Made by a program: the position numbers and the translations under genes. Source: Oleiagrimonas sp. C23AA (GTDB taxonomy: Bacteria > Pseudomonadota > Gammaproteobacteria > Xanthomonadales > Rhodanobacteraceae). Taken from it: a DNA stretch of 64,000 bases. This document shows, one piece after another, positions 18,983-30,119 of the stretch. The notes under the pieces were generated by a model that was given only the letters and a program-made list of their open reading frames with translations, was not told the DNA's origin and ran no database searches. Location: positions 62,001 to 126,000 of the forward strand of contig NZ_JAARLY010000001.1 in assembly GCF_011759385.1 (NCBI RefSeq), written 5' to 3'. The stretch's first letter is position 1. Every line of letters begins with the position of its first letter.

Positions 18983-20197
18983 ATGATGCACGCGACATCT
19001 TCACCGATACGGTTGGCCGCCATGTCCCCAGCGCTCGTCCAGTGGCTGAAACCGGACCCTAGCTCCATGATCGAGCGCAGCCGCGCCCGTGGCAGGACGC
19101 CCTGGATGGACGGCGTACACCTGCTGTGGTCGGTGTGGATCTTTATCGTGCCGCTGTTCAATCACGGCTTCGATATGAGGTGGCTGGGATTCACGCTGGC
19201 GACCTACCCGATCTTCCTGCTGTTTTACTACAAGTGCCTGAGCTCGGCGCGAGGTGCCCAGGAGGTCTTCGCGCTGGCGCTGGTGGCGCTGTGCATGGCG
19301 ACGCTGCCCTGGTATCCGTCCGGCCTGACCTACTTCATCTACGGCTGCGTGATGCTCGGTGGCTGCTACCGCAACATGCGCGTGTATCTGCTATGGGTGG
19401 TGACGCTGAACGTTTTCGTCATCACCGAATGCGTGTATCTGGGTTTCAGCTGGCCTTCCTATGTTTCCATTCCGCTGACCACGCTGATTATCGGTGTCAC
19501 CGTCAATGCCGAGCGTTCCAGCGACGAGAAGGATGCCGAGCTCAAGTTGTCGCATGACGAGGTGCGTCGGCTGGCAGCTACCGCCGAACGCGAGCGTATC
19601 GGCCGTGATCTGCACGACCTGCTTGGCCATACGCTGTCGCTGATTACCCTGAAGCTGGAGCTGGCGCGCAAACTGCGCGAGCGTGGCCAGGAACAGGCCG
19701 CTGCGCGCGAGGCCGACGAGGCCGAGCGCGTGGCCCGGCATGCGCTGGCCGAAGTACGCGCGGCGGTCACCGGCATCCGCAGCACGGACATGGCGGCGGA
19801 GCTGGCCTCGGCGCGCCTGTTGCTGGAGTCGTCGGGGGTACGGCTCGATTACGAAACGCTACCGGCCGATGTGCCGCAGCAGGTCGAGCGCACGTTGGCG
19901 CTGGTGCTGCGCGAGTCAGCCACGAATATTGCCCGCCACGCACGCGCCACGCAGGCCTGGGTCAAGGTGCAGGTCGATGGTCCGCAACTGACACTGTGCA
20001 TCGCCGATAATGGACGCGGTGGCCTTGGTGATGAAGGTAATGGCCTGTGCGGATTGCGCGAGCGCGTGGCCGGTATCCACGGCGAGCTCGGCATCGTTTC
20101 AGCAAGAGGCAAGGGCACGCGCCTGACTATCCGGGTCGACCTGCGCCGGTTCGCCGCGCGTGAGCTGCCGGCTTCCGATCAGGAGCAGGCCGCGTGA
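18983..20197 (+). CDS. Sensor histidine kinase, DesK-like (HisKA_3)
   Basis: Membrane sensor of 404 residues. Five or six transmembrane helices (about 45-175) are followed by a coiled coil and a HisKA_3 dimerisation domain with RERIGRDLHDLLGHTLS, phosphoacceptor His211. The HATPase domain (about 285-390) has N-box-type RESATNIARHA and G-box DNGRGGLGDEGNGLCGLRERV. There is no large periplasmic domain, so sensing is probably within the membrane, as in DesK (membrane fluidity) or LiaS-type systems. No clear Shine-Dalgarno precedes the ATG at 18983; an internal ATG at 19022 is a possible alternative. The stop overlaps the regulator start by 4 bp. Confidence 0.93.
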   Translation: MMHATSSPIRLAAMSPALVQWLKPDPSSMIERSRARGRTPWMDGVHLLWSVWIFIVPLFNHGFDMRWLGFTLATYPIFLLFYYKCLSSARGAQEVFALALVALCMATLPWYPSGLTYFIYGCVMLGGCYRNMRVYLLWVVTLNVFVITECVYLGFSWPSYVSIPLTTLIIGVTVNAERSSDEKDAELKLSHDEVRRLAATAERERIGRDLHDLLGHTLSLITLKLELARKLRERGQEQAAAREADEAERVARHALAEVRAAVTGIRSTDMAAELASARLLLESSGVRLDYETLPADVPQQVERTLALVLRESATNIARHARATQAWVKVQVDGPQLTLCIADNGRGGLGDEGNGLCGLRERVAGIHGELGIVSARGKGTRLTIRVDLRRFAARELPASDQEQAA

Positions 20198-20796
20198 TCC
20201 GTGTCTTGCTGGCTGAAGATCAATCCATGGTGCGTGGCGCGCTGTCAGCGCTGCTCAACCTGGAGAGCGATATCGACGTGCTCGGCTCGGCCGCCGAGGG
20301 CGAGAGTGCCTGGCGCGAGTTGCAGCGCCTCAAGCCCGATGTGCTGGTCACCGACATTGAAATGCCGGGCCTGACCGGCCTGGAGCTGGCCCAGCGCGTG
20401 CAGCGTTACGAGCTGCCGAGCAAGGTGGTGATTGTCACCACCTTCGCGCGTCCCGGTTTTCTGCGCCGCGCGCTGGATGCGGGCGTATCCGGTTATCTGT
20501 TGAAGGATGCGCCGGCCGAGAATCTGGCCGAGGCCATCCGTACCGTGCATCGCGGCGGCCGCTCCATCGACCCGCAGCTGGCGCTGGAGGCCTGGTCCGA
20601 GGCCGATCCGCTGAATGATCGCGAGCGCCAGGTACTGCGCATGGCCGGCGAAGGGCAGTCGGCGGCCGACATCGCGGCGCATCTAAGCTTGTCGCACGGC
20701 ACCGTGCGCAATTATCTGTCCGAGGCGATCGGCAAGCTGGGTGTGGCCAACCGGATCGAGGCCTACCGTCTGGCGCGCCAGAAGGGCTGGCTGTAG
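20194..20796 (+). CDS. Response regulator, NarL/DesR family
   Basis: Two-domain regulator of 200 residues. The receiver domain has acidic pocket AED (7-9), phosphoacceptor Asp54 in VTDIEMPG, and Lys in GYLLKDAP. The C-terminal LuxR-type HTH (about 136-195) has [11 protein letters not shown] and [25 protein letters not shown] start overlapping the kinase stop (GTGA). It probably controls its own ABC operon, with the palindrome at 17212-17230 as a candidate site. Confidence 0.95.
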   Translation: MIRVLLAEDQSMVRGALSALLNLESDIDVLGSAAEGESAWRELQRLKPDVLVTDIEMPGLTGLELAQRVQRYELPSKVVIVTTFARPGFLRRALDAGVSGYLLKDAPAENLAEAIRTVHRGGRSIDPQLALEAWSEADPLNDRERQVLRMAGEGQSAADIAAHLSLSHGTVRNYLSEAIGKLGVANRIEAYRLARQKGWL

Positions 20797-20906
20797 GTCC
20801 AGGGTTCGGGCGTAGGCGGCCGGGGATAGTAAGATGGCCGGATGACTCCGGCACAGCTGTCGGGGCGACATTCCCCATTCCCGACTCGCCATTGTCCTTA
20901 TCTCAA

Positions 20907-21956
20907 GTGAAAAAAGCCGATTTCCATTTCGACCTGCCGCCAGAGCTGATCGCCCAGGCGCCGTTGCCCGAGCGCTCGGCCAGCCGTCTGCTGGTACTCG
21001 ATCCCAAGGCGCAAACGCGTGATGACCGCCTGTTCCGCGACTTGCCCGATCTTCTTGAGCCGGGCGACTTGCTGGTATTCAACGACACCCGCGTGCTGCC
21101 GGCGCGTCTTTTCGGCCGCAAGGAAACCGGTGGCGCGGTGGAGATTTTGATCGAGCGCGTGACGGGCAGCCACGAAGCGCGCGCGCAATTGGGGGTCAGC
21201 AAGAAGCCCAAGGAAGGCGGCCGGATCATTCTGGATGACGGCACTAAGATCACCGTGCTCGGTCGCGATGGCGCGTTCTTCAAGCTGCGTTTTGAGACCG
21301 AGGAGCCGCTGGAAAAGGTGCTGCTGCGCGTGGGCCACATGCCGCTGCCGCCGTATATCGAGCGCGAGGACAGCGAGGCCGATGCCGAGCGCTACCAGAC
21401 CGTGTTCGCCCGCGAGCCGGGGGCGGTGGCCGCACCCACGGCGGGTCTGCATTTCGACGAGGTGCTGCTCCAGCGCATCAGCGACATGGGCGTGGATACC
21501 GGCTACGTGACGCTGCATGTCGGCGCCGGCACTTTTCAGCCTATGCGTGCCGAGCGCGTGGAAGAGCACACCATGCATCGCGAGTGGCTGAACGTGGGCG
21601 CCGAGCTGGTGGAAAAAATTGCCCGCACCCGCGCCAACGGTGGCCGCGTTATCGCCGTGGGCACCACGGTGGTGCGCGCGCTGGAAAGTGCGTGTGTGGA
21701 GGGCAAGCTGCATCCGTTTGCCGGGGAAACGCAGATCTTCATCTTCCCCGGCTATCGCTTCAGTGCCATCGATGCGTTGATCACCAACTTCCACCTGCCC
21801 GAGTCGACGCTGCTGATGCTGGTCTCGGCGCTGGCCGGGCAGGACTACATGCTGGCCTCGTATCGCCACGCAGTTGCGCAGCGCTATCGCTTCTTTTCCT
21901 ACGGCGATGCCATGCTGATTCTGCCCGGCGGTCCCGGCACCAGCGACGCCGCCTGA
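20907..21956 (+). CDS. queA: S-adenosylmethionine:tRNA ribosyltransferase-isomerase
   Basis: Penultimate step of queuosine synthesis: transfers and isomerises the ribosyl moiety of SAM to 7-aminomethyl-deazaguanine in tRNA, giving epoxyqueuosine. From GTG at 20907 the protein has 349 residues. The N-terminus [16 protein letters not shown] aligns with E. coli QueA starts better than the upstream TTG at 20892, which would add five residues; neither has a good Shine-Dalgarno. Conserved segments [32 protein letters not shown] and TNFHLPEST are present. Unlike in many bacteria, tgt-yajC-secDF does not follow; instead queG converges 12 bp downstream. Confidence 0.95.
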   Translation: MKKADFHFDLPPELIAQAPLPERSASRLLVLDPKAQTRDDRLFRDLPDLLEPGDLLVFNDTRVLPARLFGRKETGGAVEILIERVTGSHEARAQLGVSKKPKEGGRIILDDGTKITVLGRDGAFFKLRFETEEPLEKVLLRVGHMPLPPYIEREDSEADAERYQTVFAREPGAVAAPTAGLHFDEVLLQRISDMGVDTGYVTLHVGAGTFQPMRAERVEEHTMHREWLNVGAELVEKIARTRANGGRVIAVGTTVVRALESACVEGKLHPFAGETQIFIFPGYRFSAIDALITNFHLPESTLLMLVSALAGQDYMLASYRHAVAQRYRFFSYGDAMLILPGGPGTSDAA

Positions 21957-21968
21957 GGCGTAAAGCGT

Positions 21969-23054
21969 TTAGTCCGACGACGCGCGCCTGGCCGCCTGCT
22001 GCGCAAGCGCCCAGGCCACGTGCTCACGCACCACCGGCGAGGCATGGTCGGCGCGCGCCTTGAGCGCATCGACGCTGGCCTGTGACCACGGCGCGTTGCC
22101 CAGCGCCACCGCCACGTTGCGCAGCCAGCCTTCGTAGCCGGTGCGGCGGATCGCCATGCCTTCGGTACGCGCCAGGAACGTGGCTTCATCCCAGGCGAAC
22201 AGGTCGATCAGGCGCGGGCCATCCAGGCCGTGACGCGGTGCGAAATCCGGCTCGGTGGCCAGCTTGGAGAATTTGTTCCACGGGCAGATCAGCTGGCAGT
22301 CGTCGCAGCCGAAGATGCGATTGCCCATCGGTGCGCGCAACGGTTCGGGAATCGATCCCTTCAGCTCGATCGTCAGGTAGGAAATGCAGCGCCGCGCATC
22401 CAGCTTGCCGGGGCCGAGAATGGCGCCGGTGGGGCAGATGTCGATGCAGCGCGTGCAGCTGCCGCAGTGTGCCGTGGCCGGCTCGTCCATCGGCAGCGGC
22501 AGGTCGGTGAACAGCTCGCCCAGCAAGAACCACGAGCCGGCGCGGTTGGACAACAGCAGCGTGTGCTTGCCGATCCAGCCCAGGCCCGCATTGCGTGCCA
22601 GCGCCTTTTCCAGCACCGGCGCCGAATCGACAAAGGCGCGGTAGCCGAATTCGCCCACCGCTTCGCCAATGCGTTTGGCCAGTTTCTGCAGGCGTGCGCG
22701 CATCAGTTTGTGGTAGTCGCGGCCCAGCGTGTAGCGGGCCACGTAGCCGGCATCGCCGTCGCCGATCACGTCCCAGGCATGGCGCACGCCCGGGGGCATG
22801 TGGTCCATGCGCACACAAATCACGCGGATGGTCCCCGGCTCCAGCTCATCGGGCCGGCTGCGCTTGGTGCCGTGGCGGGCCATGTAGTCCATCTCGCCGT
22901 GATGGCCCTCTTCCAGCCAGCGTTGCAGGTGCGCTTCGTCTTCGCCCAGACGCACGCCGGTGATGCCGGTTTCGGCAAAGCCCAGCTCGCCGGCCCAGCG
23001 TTTGATGTCGCGGGCCAGATCGGCGTAATCCAGAGTGTCGGCGCAGGCGCTCAT
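21969..23054 (-). CDS. queG: Epoxyqueuosine reductase
   Basis: Cobalamin-dependent iron-sulfur enzyme completing queuosine in tRNA; 361 residues. Motif VDSAPVLEK carries the conserved Asp143. Two [4Fe-4S] clusters are served by C197-x2-C200-x2-C203-x3-C207 and by C223, C250, C253, C257. A HEAT-like C-terminal tail follows. No Shine-Dalgarno precedes the ATG, and TACAAT lies exactly 6 nt before it on the minus strand, so the mRNA is probably leaderless. Divergent from nnr, as in E. coli, and convergent with queA, putting the last two queuosine steps side by side. Confidence 0.96.
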   Translation of the reverse strand: MSACADTLDYADLARDIKRWAGELGFAETGITGVRLGEDEAHLQRWLEEGHHGEMDYMARHGTKRSRPDELEPGTIRVICVRMDHMPPGVRHAWDVIGDGDAGYVARYTLGRDYHKLMRARLQKLAKRIGEAVGEFGYRAFVDSAPVLEKALARNAGLGWIGKHTLLLSNRAGSWFLLGELFTDLPLPMDEPATAHCGSCTRCIDICPTGAILGPGKLDARRCISYLTIELKGSIPEPLRAPMGNRIFGCDDCQLICPWNKFSKLATEPDFAPRHGLDGPRLIDLFAWDEATFLARTEGMAIRRTGYEGWLRNVAVALGNAPWSQASVDALKARADHASPVVREHVAWALAQQAARRASSD

Positions 23055-23060
23055 GAGCGC

Positions 23061-23066
23061 ATTGTA
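23061..23066 (-). promoter_or_regulatory. -10 element 6 nt before queG start
   Basis: TACAAT on the minus strand (5/6 to consensus), followed by a 6-nt gap and then the queG ATG. A transcript would begin at or within 1-2 nt of the start codon. The -35 is weak (TTCGGG, 18-bp spacer). Confidence 0.6.
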
Positions 23067-23099
23067 AATGCTGCACCCCTTGGGCCCGAAGGCTCCGCG

Positions 23100-23105
23100 T
23101 ATAAT
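23100..23105 (+). promoter_or_regulatory. -10 element 10 nt before nnr start
   Basis: Perfect TATAAT, 10 nt before the nnr ATG at 23116; no Shine-Dalgarno in the interval CGGCGCCGTT. No -35 at standard spacing (TTGGGC gives only 14 bp). Predicted leader 2-5 nt. It forms a back-to-back pair with the queG promoter. Confidence 0.62.
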
Positions 23106-23115
23106 CGGCGCCGTT

Positions 23116-24594
23116 ATGCCAAGCCACGACCGACGCCTCTACACCGCCGCGCAGGTGCGCGATTTCGACCGTCACGCCATCGACGTGATCGGCATCGACG
23201 GCTACACGCTGATGCAGCGCGCCGCGCAGGGCGCCTGGCAGCTGCTGGCCGCGCGCTGGCCGCAGGCGCAACGCATCGTGGTGGCGTGTGGGCCGGGCAA
23301 CAACGGCGGCGATGGTTTCGAGCTGGCCGCGATCGCCGTGCGTGCCGGGCGCAAGGTCACCGTGCTGGCTGTCAGCGAAAGCTCCAGCGGTGACGCCGGC
23401 AAGGCGCGCCAGGCCTGTATCGATGCCGGTGTGCCGGTGAAGGTGCTGGGCAAGGACGCCGACGTCGCATTGCCCACCGCCGACGTGCTGGTCGATGCGC
23501 TGTTTGGCACTGGGCTTTCGCGCGCGCCGGAAGGCTTGCCAAAGCGGCTGATCGAAGCCATCAACGCGCATTCGGCGCCGGTGCTGGCGCTGGATATTCC
23601 TTCCGGCCTGGCCGCCGACAGCGGCGCCATGCTCGGTGCGACGGTCAAGGCGGCGGTGACGCCGACGTTTGTCGCCCACAAGCGCGGCCTGTTCACCGCC
23701 AAGGGCGCCGATTGCGCCGGCGAGCGGCACCTGTTTTCGCTGGACATCCCCGAATCGGCCCGTGCGCAACACGCGCCCGATGCCATGCTGATGGCGCTGC
23801 CGACGCTGCCCAGGCGCGATTTTGACAGCCACAAGGGCGCGCACGGCCATGTGCTGTGCATCGGCGGTGACCACGGCACCAGCGGCGCCATCCGCATGAC
23901 CGGCGAAGCCGCGCTTCGTACCGGCGCCGGGCTGGTCAGCATCGCCACGCGTAGCGATAACCTGTTGCCGATCGGTGCCGCCCGGCCGGAGCTGATGGCG
24001 CATGCGGTGGACGATGTGGGCGCGCTCAAGGCCTTGCTGGACAAGGCCAGCGTGCTGGCGCTGGGGCCCGGGCTCGGGCAGGGCGATTGGGGCCGCAGCC
24101 TGTGGCATCGCGCCATCGACAGTGGCTTGCCGCTGGTGCTGGATGCCGATGGCCTGAACCTTTTGGCCAGTGCACCGCGCGCGCTGCACGAAGACACCAT
24201 CCTGACCCCGCATCCGGGCGAGGCGGCGCGTCTGCTCGATACCGACACGGCCAGCATCCAGGCTGATCGCTTCAACGCGGTGCGTCAGTTGGCCTCACGC
24301 TATCACGCGGTCGCCGTGCTGAAGGGCGCCGGCTCGCTGGTGGCCGATCCGCAAGGGCGCGTGGCGGTATGCCCGTGGGGCAATCCGGGCATGGCCTCGG
24401 GCGGCATGGGCGATCTGCTCACCGGTGTCATTGCCGCCCTGCGTGCGCAGCACCTGTCGGCCTGGGAGGCCGCCGTGACCGGCGTGGCCGCGCACGCGCG
24501 CGCTGGTGATGTGGCCGCCCGCAACGGCGAGCGCGGCCTGATCGCCACCGAGCTGCTGGCGCCATTGCGTGCCGAAGTGAACCGACATGACTGA
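23116..24594 (+). CDS. nnr: Bifunctional NAD(P)H-hydrate epimerase / ADP-dependent dehydratase
   Basis: Repairs hydrated NAD(P)H; 492 residues with NnrE (epimerase, about 1-215) fused to NnrD (dehydratase, about 220-490), as in E. coli YjeF. NnrE shows GPGNNGGDGFELA and DALFGTGL; NnrD shows DADGLNLL, TPHPGEAARLL and GMASGGMGDLLTG. The start at 23116 is chosen because homology begins at RRLYTAAQVRDFD. It heads the conserved nnr-tsaE-amiC-mutL cluster; the stop overlaps tsaE by 8 bp. Confidence 0.96.
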   Translation: MPSHDRRLYTAAQVRDFDRHAIDVIGIDGYTLMQRAAQGAWQLLAARWPQAQRIVVACGPGNNGGDGFELAAIAVRAGRKVTVLAVSESSSGDAGKARQACIDAGVPVKVLGKDADVALPTADVLVDALFGTGLSRAPEGLPKRLIEAINAHSAPVLALDIPSGLAADSGAMLGATVKAAVTPTFVAHKRGLFTAKGADCAGERHLFSLDIPESARAQHAPDAMLMALPTLPRRDFDSHKGAHGHVLCIGGDHGTSGAIRMTGEAALRTGAGLVSIATRSDNLLPIGAARPELMAHAVDDVGALKALLDKASVLALGPGLGQGDWGRSLWHRAIDSGLPLVLDADGLNLLASAPRALHEDTILTPHPGEAARLLDTDTASIQADRFNAVRQLASRYHAVAVLKGAGSLVADPQGRVAVCPWGNPGMASGGMGDLLTGVIAALRAQHLSAWEAAVTGVAAHARAGDVAARNGERGLIATELLAPLRAEVNRHD

Positions 24595-25069
24595 CGCGCT
24601 GTACCTGACCCTGACCGATGCGGCTGTTACCGATGCGCTGGGGGCGCGCATGGCCGACGCGCTGGATGCCGGCATGGTGATCTACCTGCATGGCGAACTG
24701 GGTGCCGGCAAGACCGCTTTCACCCGCGCCTTGCTCACGGCACTGGGCGCGGGCGAGCGCATCAAGAGTCCTACCTACAGCCTGGTCGAGTCCTACGACC
24801 TGCCCGACGGGCGGCGCGCCTGGCATCTGGATCTGTATCGCATTGCCGATCCCGGTGAGCTGGAATGGCTGGGCCTGGAATCGCTGGCCGAAGCTTCCGC
24901 GCTGGTGCTGGTGGAGTGGCCCGAGCGGGGCGCCGGTGCCTTGCCACCGGCCGATGTCGTGGTGCAGCTGGATTACCAAGGCGCCGGCCGAAACATCGAG
25001 CTGCGGGCGCAGTCGGCGCGCGCCCGGGCGTGGCTTTCGCGCGTGCCAGGCGAAGCGGCAATAAGCTGA
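24587..25069 (+). CDS. tsaE: tRNA threonylcarbamoyladenosine biosynthesis ATPase TsaE
   Basis: ATPase that drives the TsaB-TsaD-TsaE complex making t6A37 in ANN-decoding tRNAs; 160 residues. The Walker A motif GELGAGKTAF is intact, followed by SPTYSLVESY and HLDLYRI. It overlaps nnr by 8 bp. It is coupled upstream to nnr, while amiC has its own promoter 3' of it. Confidence 0.96.
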   Translation: MTDALYLTLTDAAVTDALGARMADALDAGMVIYLHGELGAGKTAFTRALLTALGAGERIKSPTYSLVESYDLPDGRRAWHLDLYRIADPGELEWLGLESLAEASALVLVEWPERGAGALPPADVVVQLDYQGAGRNIELRAQSARARAWLSRVPGEAAIS

Positions 25070-25210
25070 ATATAAAGGCGTTTCTTCTTTTATGGCTTGC
25101 GCGCTTCGATGTGTGACAGGCCGCATCGGGTTGCCTGCCTGAAGCCCAATGAAGTCGATGTGACTTCTTACAAATCAGGTGCATCACTCGGATTGCAAAG
25201 GGAAATTGTC

Positions 25211-25239
25211 TTGCAAAGCGTAGCTCTTTGCGGTATCAC
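25211..25239 (+). promoter_or_regulatory. Promoter of amiC, probably leaderless
   Basis: TTGCAA - 17 bp - TATCAC, with the ATG of amiC only 8 nt downstream of the -10 and no Shine-Dalgarno between (TGCGGCCC). The transcript is expected to start 0-2 nt before the start codon. Confidence 0.68.
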
Positions 25240-25247
25240 TGCGGCCC

Positions 25248-26660
25248 ATGCGAGGGACGATCTGGCAGCTGGGCTTGCTGATGTTCGCGGTGTGCATCGC
25301 GAGCGTGGTCGCGTGCCCGGTGCATGCGGCCGATGTGCAGGGCGCGCGGGTGTGGTCCGGCAAGGACTACACGCGGCTGGTGTTCGAGCTGTCCGGGCCG
25401 GTCAAATACAAGCTGTTCCAGCTGGACAACCCGCATCGGGTGGTGCTGGATCTTGCCGACAGCCAGATTCGGCACGGCTTTGACGGGCCCGGCGGATCAG
25501 GCCTGCTGAAGGATGTACGTACCGGGCGCCGCCCGCATGGGACCCGTCTGGTGCTGGATTTGAATGGCGCCACACATCCCAAAAGCTTCGTGCTCAAACC
25601 CTCCGATGGCAGCGGCTATCGGCTGGTGGTGGACCTTTATCCCAAGGGCAAGAAGATGCCGGCGGTGGCCAAGGCGGCGCCGGTCACTGCCGCAAGCTCG
25701 CCAGCGCACGAGCGCAAGGTGATTGTGGCCATCGACGCCGGGCATGGCGGCAAGGATCCGGGGTCGCACGGGCCCTCGGGCCTGAAAGAGAAAACCGTCA
25801 CTCTGGCTGTGGCCAAGGACCTGGCGCGACTGGTCGACAAGCAGCCAGGCATGAAGGCGGTGCTGACGCGTGATGGTGATTACTTCATCCCACTCAAGCG
25901 CCGTTTTGAGATCGCACGCCAGAACAATGCCGACCTGTTCATTTCCATCCATGCTGATGCCTTCCGCAGTGCCGATGCCAAGGGCTCGTCGGTGTGGGTG
26001 CTGTCACCACGCGGCAAGACCAGCGAGGCGGCGCGCTGGCTGGCCGACCGCGAGAACCGCGCCGACCTGATCGGTGGTGTGTCGCTGGATGACAAGGACG
26101 ACACGTTGGCGGCGGTGCTGCTGGATCTGCAGCAGGGCTACGCCATGCAGGCCAGCAAGGTGGTTGCCGGGGATGTGTTCCATTCGCTGGCGCGTATCGG
26201 GCCAACGCATCGCGATCATATTGAGCACGCCAACTTCGTGGTGCTGCGCTCGCCGGATGTGCCTTCGATCCTGGTCGAAACGGCATTCATCACCAATCCG
26301 GTCGAAGAGCGCAAGCTGCGCAGCCCCAGGCATCGCGAGGTGCTGGCCAAGGCCATTTTGGGTGGCGTGAGGAAGTATTTCCGCACCCAGCCGCCGCCGG
26401 GCACCTGGTTTGCCGCGCAATGGGCCAAGCGCCACGGCATGAAAGTGGCGTCGACCGCGTCGCATCCGGTCGAGCACGGCAAGCCCGGTGGTATGGCGCC
26501 CGACGCTCAGGTGCAGGATCTGCACAGGGTACGCCGGGGCGAGACGCTGTCGGGCATCGCGCGCCAGTACGGGGTCAGCATGACGGCGCTCAAAACGCTC
26601 AACAAGATGCAGTCCGACACCGTGCAGGCCGGCGCCGTGCTGGCCATTCCCACTTCCTGA
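25248..26660 (+). CDS. amiC: N-acetylmuramoyl-L-alanine amidase with AMIN and LysM domains
   Basis: Periplasmic cell-separation amidase of 470 residues. A signal peptide (about 1-27, ending VHAA) is followed by an AMIN domain (about 30-130) that targets the septum. The Amidase_3 catalytic domain (about 157-380) has zinc ligands in DAGHGGKDPG, the Glu in GLKEKTV and SIHADA, and the catalytic LVETAFITN. A C-terminal LysM domain (about 425-468) binds peptidoglycan. The position matches E. coli amiB before mutL; the symbol amiC is used because AMIN-amidase-LysM proteins in this group are usually called so, and AmiB would be equally defensible. Confidence 0.93.
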   Translation: MRGTIWQLGLLMFAVCIASVVACPVHAADVQGARVWSGKDYTRLVFELSGPVKYKLFQLDNPHRVVLDLADSQIRHGFDGPGGSGLLKDVRTGRRPHGTRLVLDLNGATHPKSFVLKPSDGSGYRLVVDLYPKGKKMPAVAKAAPVTAASSPAHERKVIVAIDAGHGGKDPGSHGPSGLKEKTVTLAVAKDLARLVDKQPGMKAVLTRDGDYFIPLKRRFEIARQNNADLFISIHADAFRSADAKGSSVWVLSPRGKTSEAARWLADRENRADLIGGVSLDDKDDTLAAVLLDLQQGYAMQASKVVAGDVFHSLARIGPTHRDHIEHANFVVLRSPDVPSILVETAFITNPVEERKLRSPRHREVLAKAILGGVRKYFRTQPPPGTWFAAQWAKRHGMKVASTASHPVEHGKPGGMAPDAQVQDLHRVRRGETLSGIARQYGVSMTALKTLNKMQSDTVQAGAVLAIPTS

Positions 26661-26731
26661 TCGGCGCCGCCACGGTCGCGATCACCGGCCTGCGCGCAGT
26701 ATCCTTGGGGCTTGCTTGATGCAGGTGTCCC

Positions 26732-28615
<1,884 letters not shown>

Positions 28616-28685
28616 GTCGTTGCCTGCCCGAGAAGGCACAGCCGTCTATACTGCCGATATCACTTTTTAAAAGGGGCACCCGTTC

Positions 28686-29594
28686 ATGCGCATGTTCCGT
28701 CATCGCCTGTTGATTGCCGCCACCCTGTTTGGAGTTGTGACCTGCGTGAGTGCTGCCGATACGTCTTCGTACACCCATTCCATTGAAGCCTGGCGCCATG
28801 CCCGTGTGCAGCGGCTGACCGCGCCGCACGGCTGGTTGAGCCTGGTCGCGCTGGATTGGCTCAGCCCCGGAGCCAATACGGTCGGCAGCGCCAAGGACAA
28901 TGCCATTGTCATCGACAAGGCGCCGGCGCATCTGGGCACCATCGACTGGCGCAAGGACGGCAGCGTCCAGCTGACCCTGGCCGGCGATGCCAAGGGCGTC
29001 ACCATCGACGGCAAGCACGAGCATGAAGCGACGTTGCGCGATGACAGCCACGCCAAGCCGACCACTGTGGCGTTCGGTACCGTTGGTTTCTACCTGATCG
29101 ATCGCGACGGCCGCAAAGGCTTGCGCGTGAAGGACACCCAGGCGCCGACGAGAAAGCACTTCCTGGGTATCGACTATTTCCCCATCGATCCGTCCTGGCG
29201 TGTGGTCGCCAAGTGGGTGCCGTTCGATCCGCCGCGCACGCTGGAAATGGGCTCGGTGATCGGAACGGTCGACAAGGTGCCGGTGCCGGGCAAGGCGGTG
29301 TTCACGCGTGACGGGCACACCTACACGCTGTATCCGATCATCGAGGCGCCGGGCGACGAGCAATACTTCCTGGTGTTCGCCGATGCCACCAGTGGCAAGG
29401 AAACCTACGGCGCGGCGCGTTTCATTTACGTCGACAAGCCGCAGAACGGCCATGTGGTGATCGACTTCAACAAGGCCTACAACCCACCGTGCGCCTTCAC
29501 CTCGTTTGCCACCTGCCCGCTGGCACCGCCTGAAAATCGTCTGGACCTGCGCGTCACCGCGGGCGAGAAGAAATATCGCGGCCACGAGGAATAA
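28686..29594 (+). CDS. DUF1684 domain-containing secreted protein
   Basis: Protein of 302 residues with a signal peptide (about 1-23, ending VSAA) and a DUF1684 domain. The family signature YNPPCAFTSFATCPLAPPENRL is near the C-terminus, along with GWLSLVALDWLSPG near the N-terminus. The function of the family is unknown. The final codons (GAGGAA) act as ribosome binding site for the next gene, whose GTG lies 1 nt after this stop, so the two form a tight operon. An ATG six bases in (28692) is an alternative start. Confidence 0.85.
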   Translation: MRMFRHRLLIAATLFGVVTCVSAADTSSYTHSIEAWRHARVQRLTAPHGWLSLVALDWLSPGANTVGSAKDNAIVIDKAPAHLGTIDWRKDGSVQLTLAGDAKGVTIDGKHEHEATLRDDSHAKPTTVAFGTVGFYLIDRDGRKGLRVKDTQAPTRKHFLGIDYFPIDPSWRVVAKWVPFDPPRTLEMGSVIGTVDKVPVPGKAVFTRDGHTYTLYPIIEAPGDEQYFLVFADATSGKETYGAARFIYVDKPQNGHVVIDFNKAYNPPCAFTSFATCPLAPPENRLDLRVTAGEKKYRGHEE

Positions 29595-29595
29595 G

Positions 29596-30117
29596 GTGAG
29601 CGATGCCGGCAAGACGCAGCGTGTCTGGCTGTTGTCGGACACGCACGGCGTACTGGATGCGCGTATTGCCGAACTGATCGGCGCCGATGACATCGCCGTG
29701 CACGGGGGCGATATCGGTGCCGAAGATGTGCTCGAGACGCTGACAGCAAGGGCAGCACGCTTGGTGGCGGTCAGCGGCAACAACGATGACGCCAAACGCT
29801 GGAAGGGCGCCGTATCTGCGCGTGAGGCGCTGCCCATCGAGGCGCGTCTGGATTTGCCCGGCGGCGAACTGGTGGTGGTGCACGGTGATGCCTGGCCGGC
29901 CAAGGCGCGCCACGCCAGGCTGCGCGCCCAGTTTCCCGGGGCGCGCGCCATTTTCTACGGACACAGTCATCGTGCACTGATCGATGACGACACCACACCC
30001 TGGGTGCTCAATGCCGGCGCCGCCGGTCGCCAGCGCACCTACGGCGGCCCCAGCTGCATCAGGCTCGATGCCAGCGACGACGGCTGGCAGCTCGAGCTGA
30101 TGCGTTTTCCGCTCTAG
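29596..30117 (+). CDS. YfcE/MJ0936-type metallophosphoesterase
   Basis: Small calcineurin-like phosphodiesterase of 173 residues. Metal-binding motifs: SDTHG, HGGDIG, GNND, VHGD and GHSH, in the normal order. GTG start chosen because GAGGAA lies 6-11 nt upstream and the first metal motif follows shortly after. E. coli YfcE hydrolyses phosphodiesters in vitro, but its natural substrate is unknown. The stop is 2 nt from the convergent SGNH hydrolase stop. Confidence 0.9.
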   Translation: MSDAGKTQRVWLLSDTHGVLDARIAELIGADDIAVHGGDIGAEDVLETLTARAARLVAVSGNNDDAKRWKGAVSAREALPIEARLDLPGGELVVVHGDAWPAKARHARLRAQFPGARAIFYGHSHRALIDDDTTPWVLNAGAAGRQRTYGGPSCIRLDASDDGWQLELMRFPL

Positions 30118-30119
30118 CG

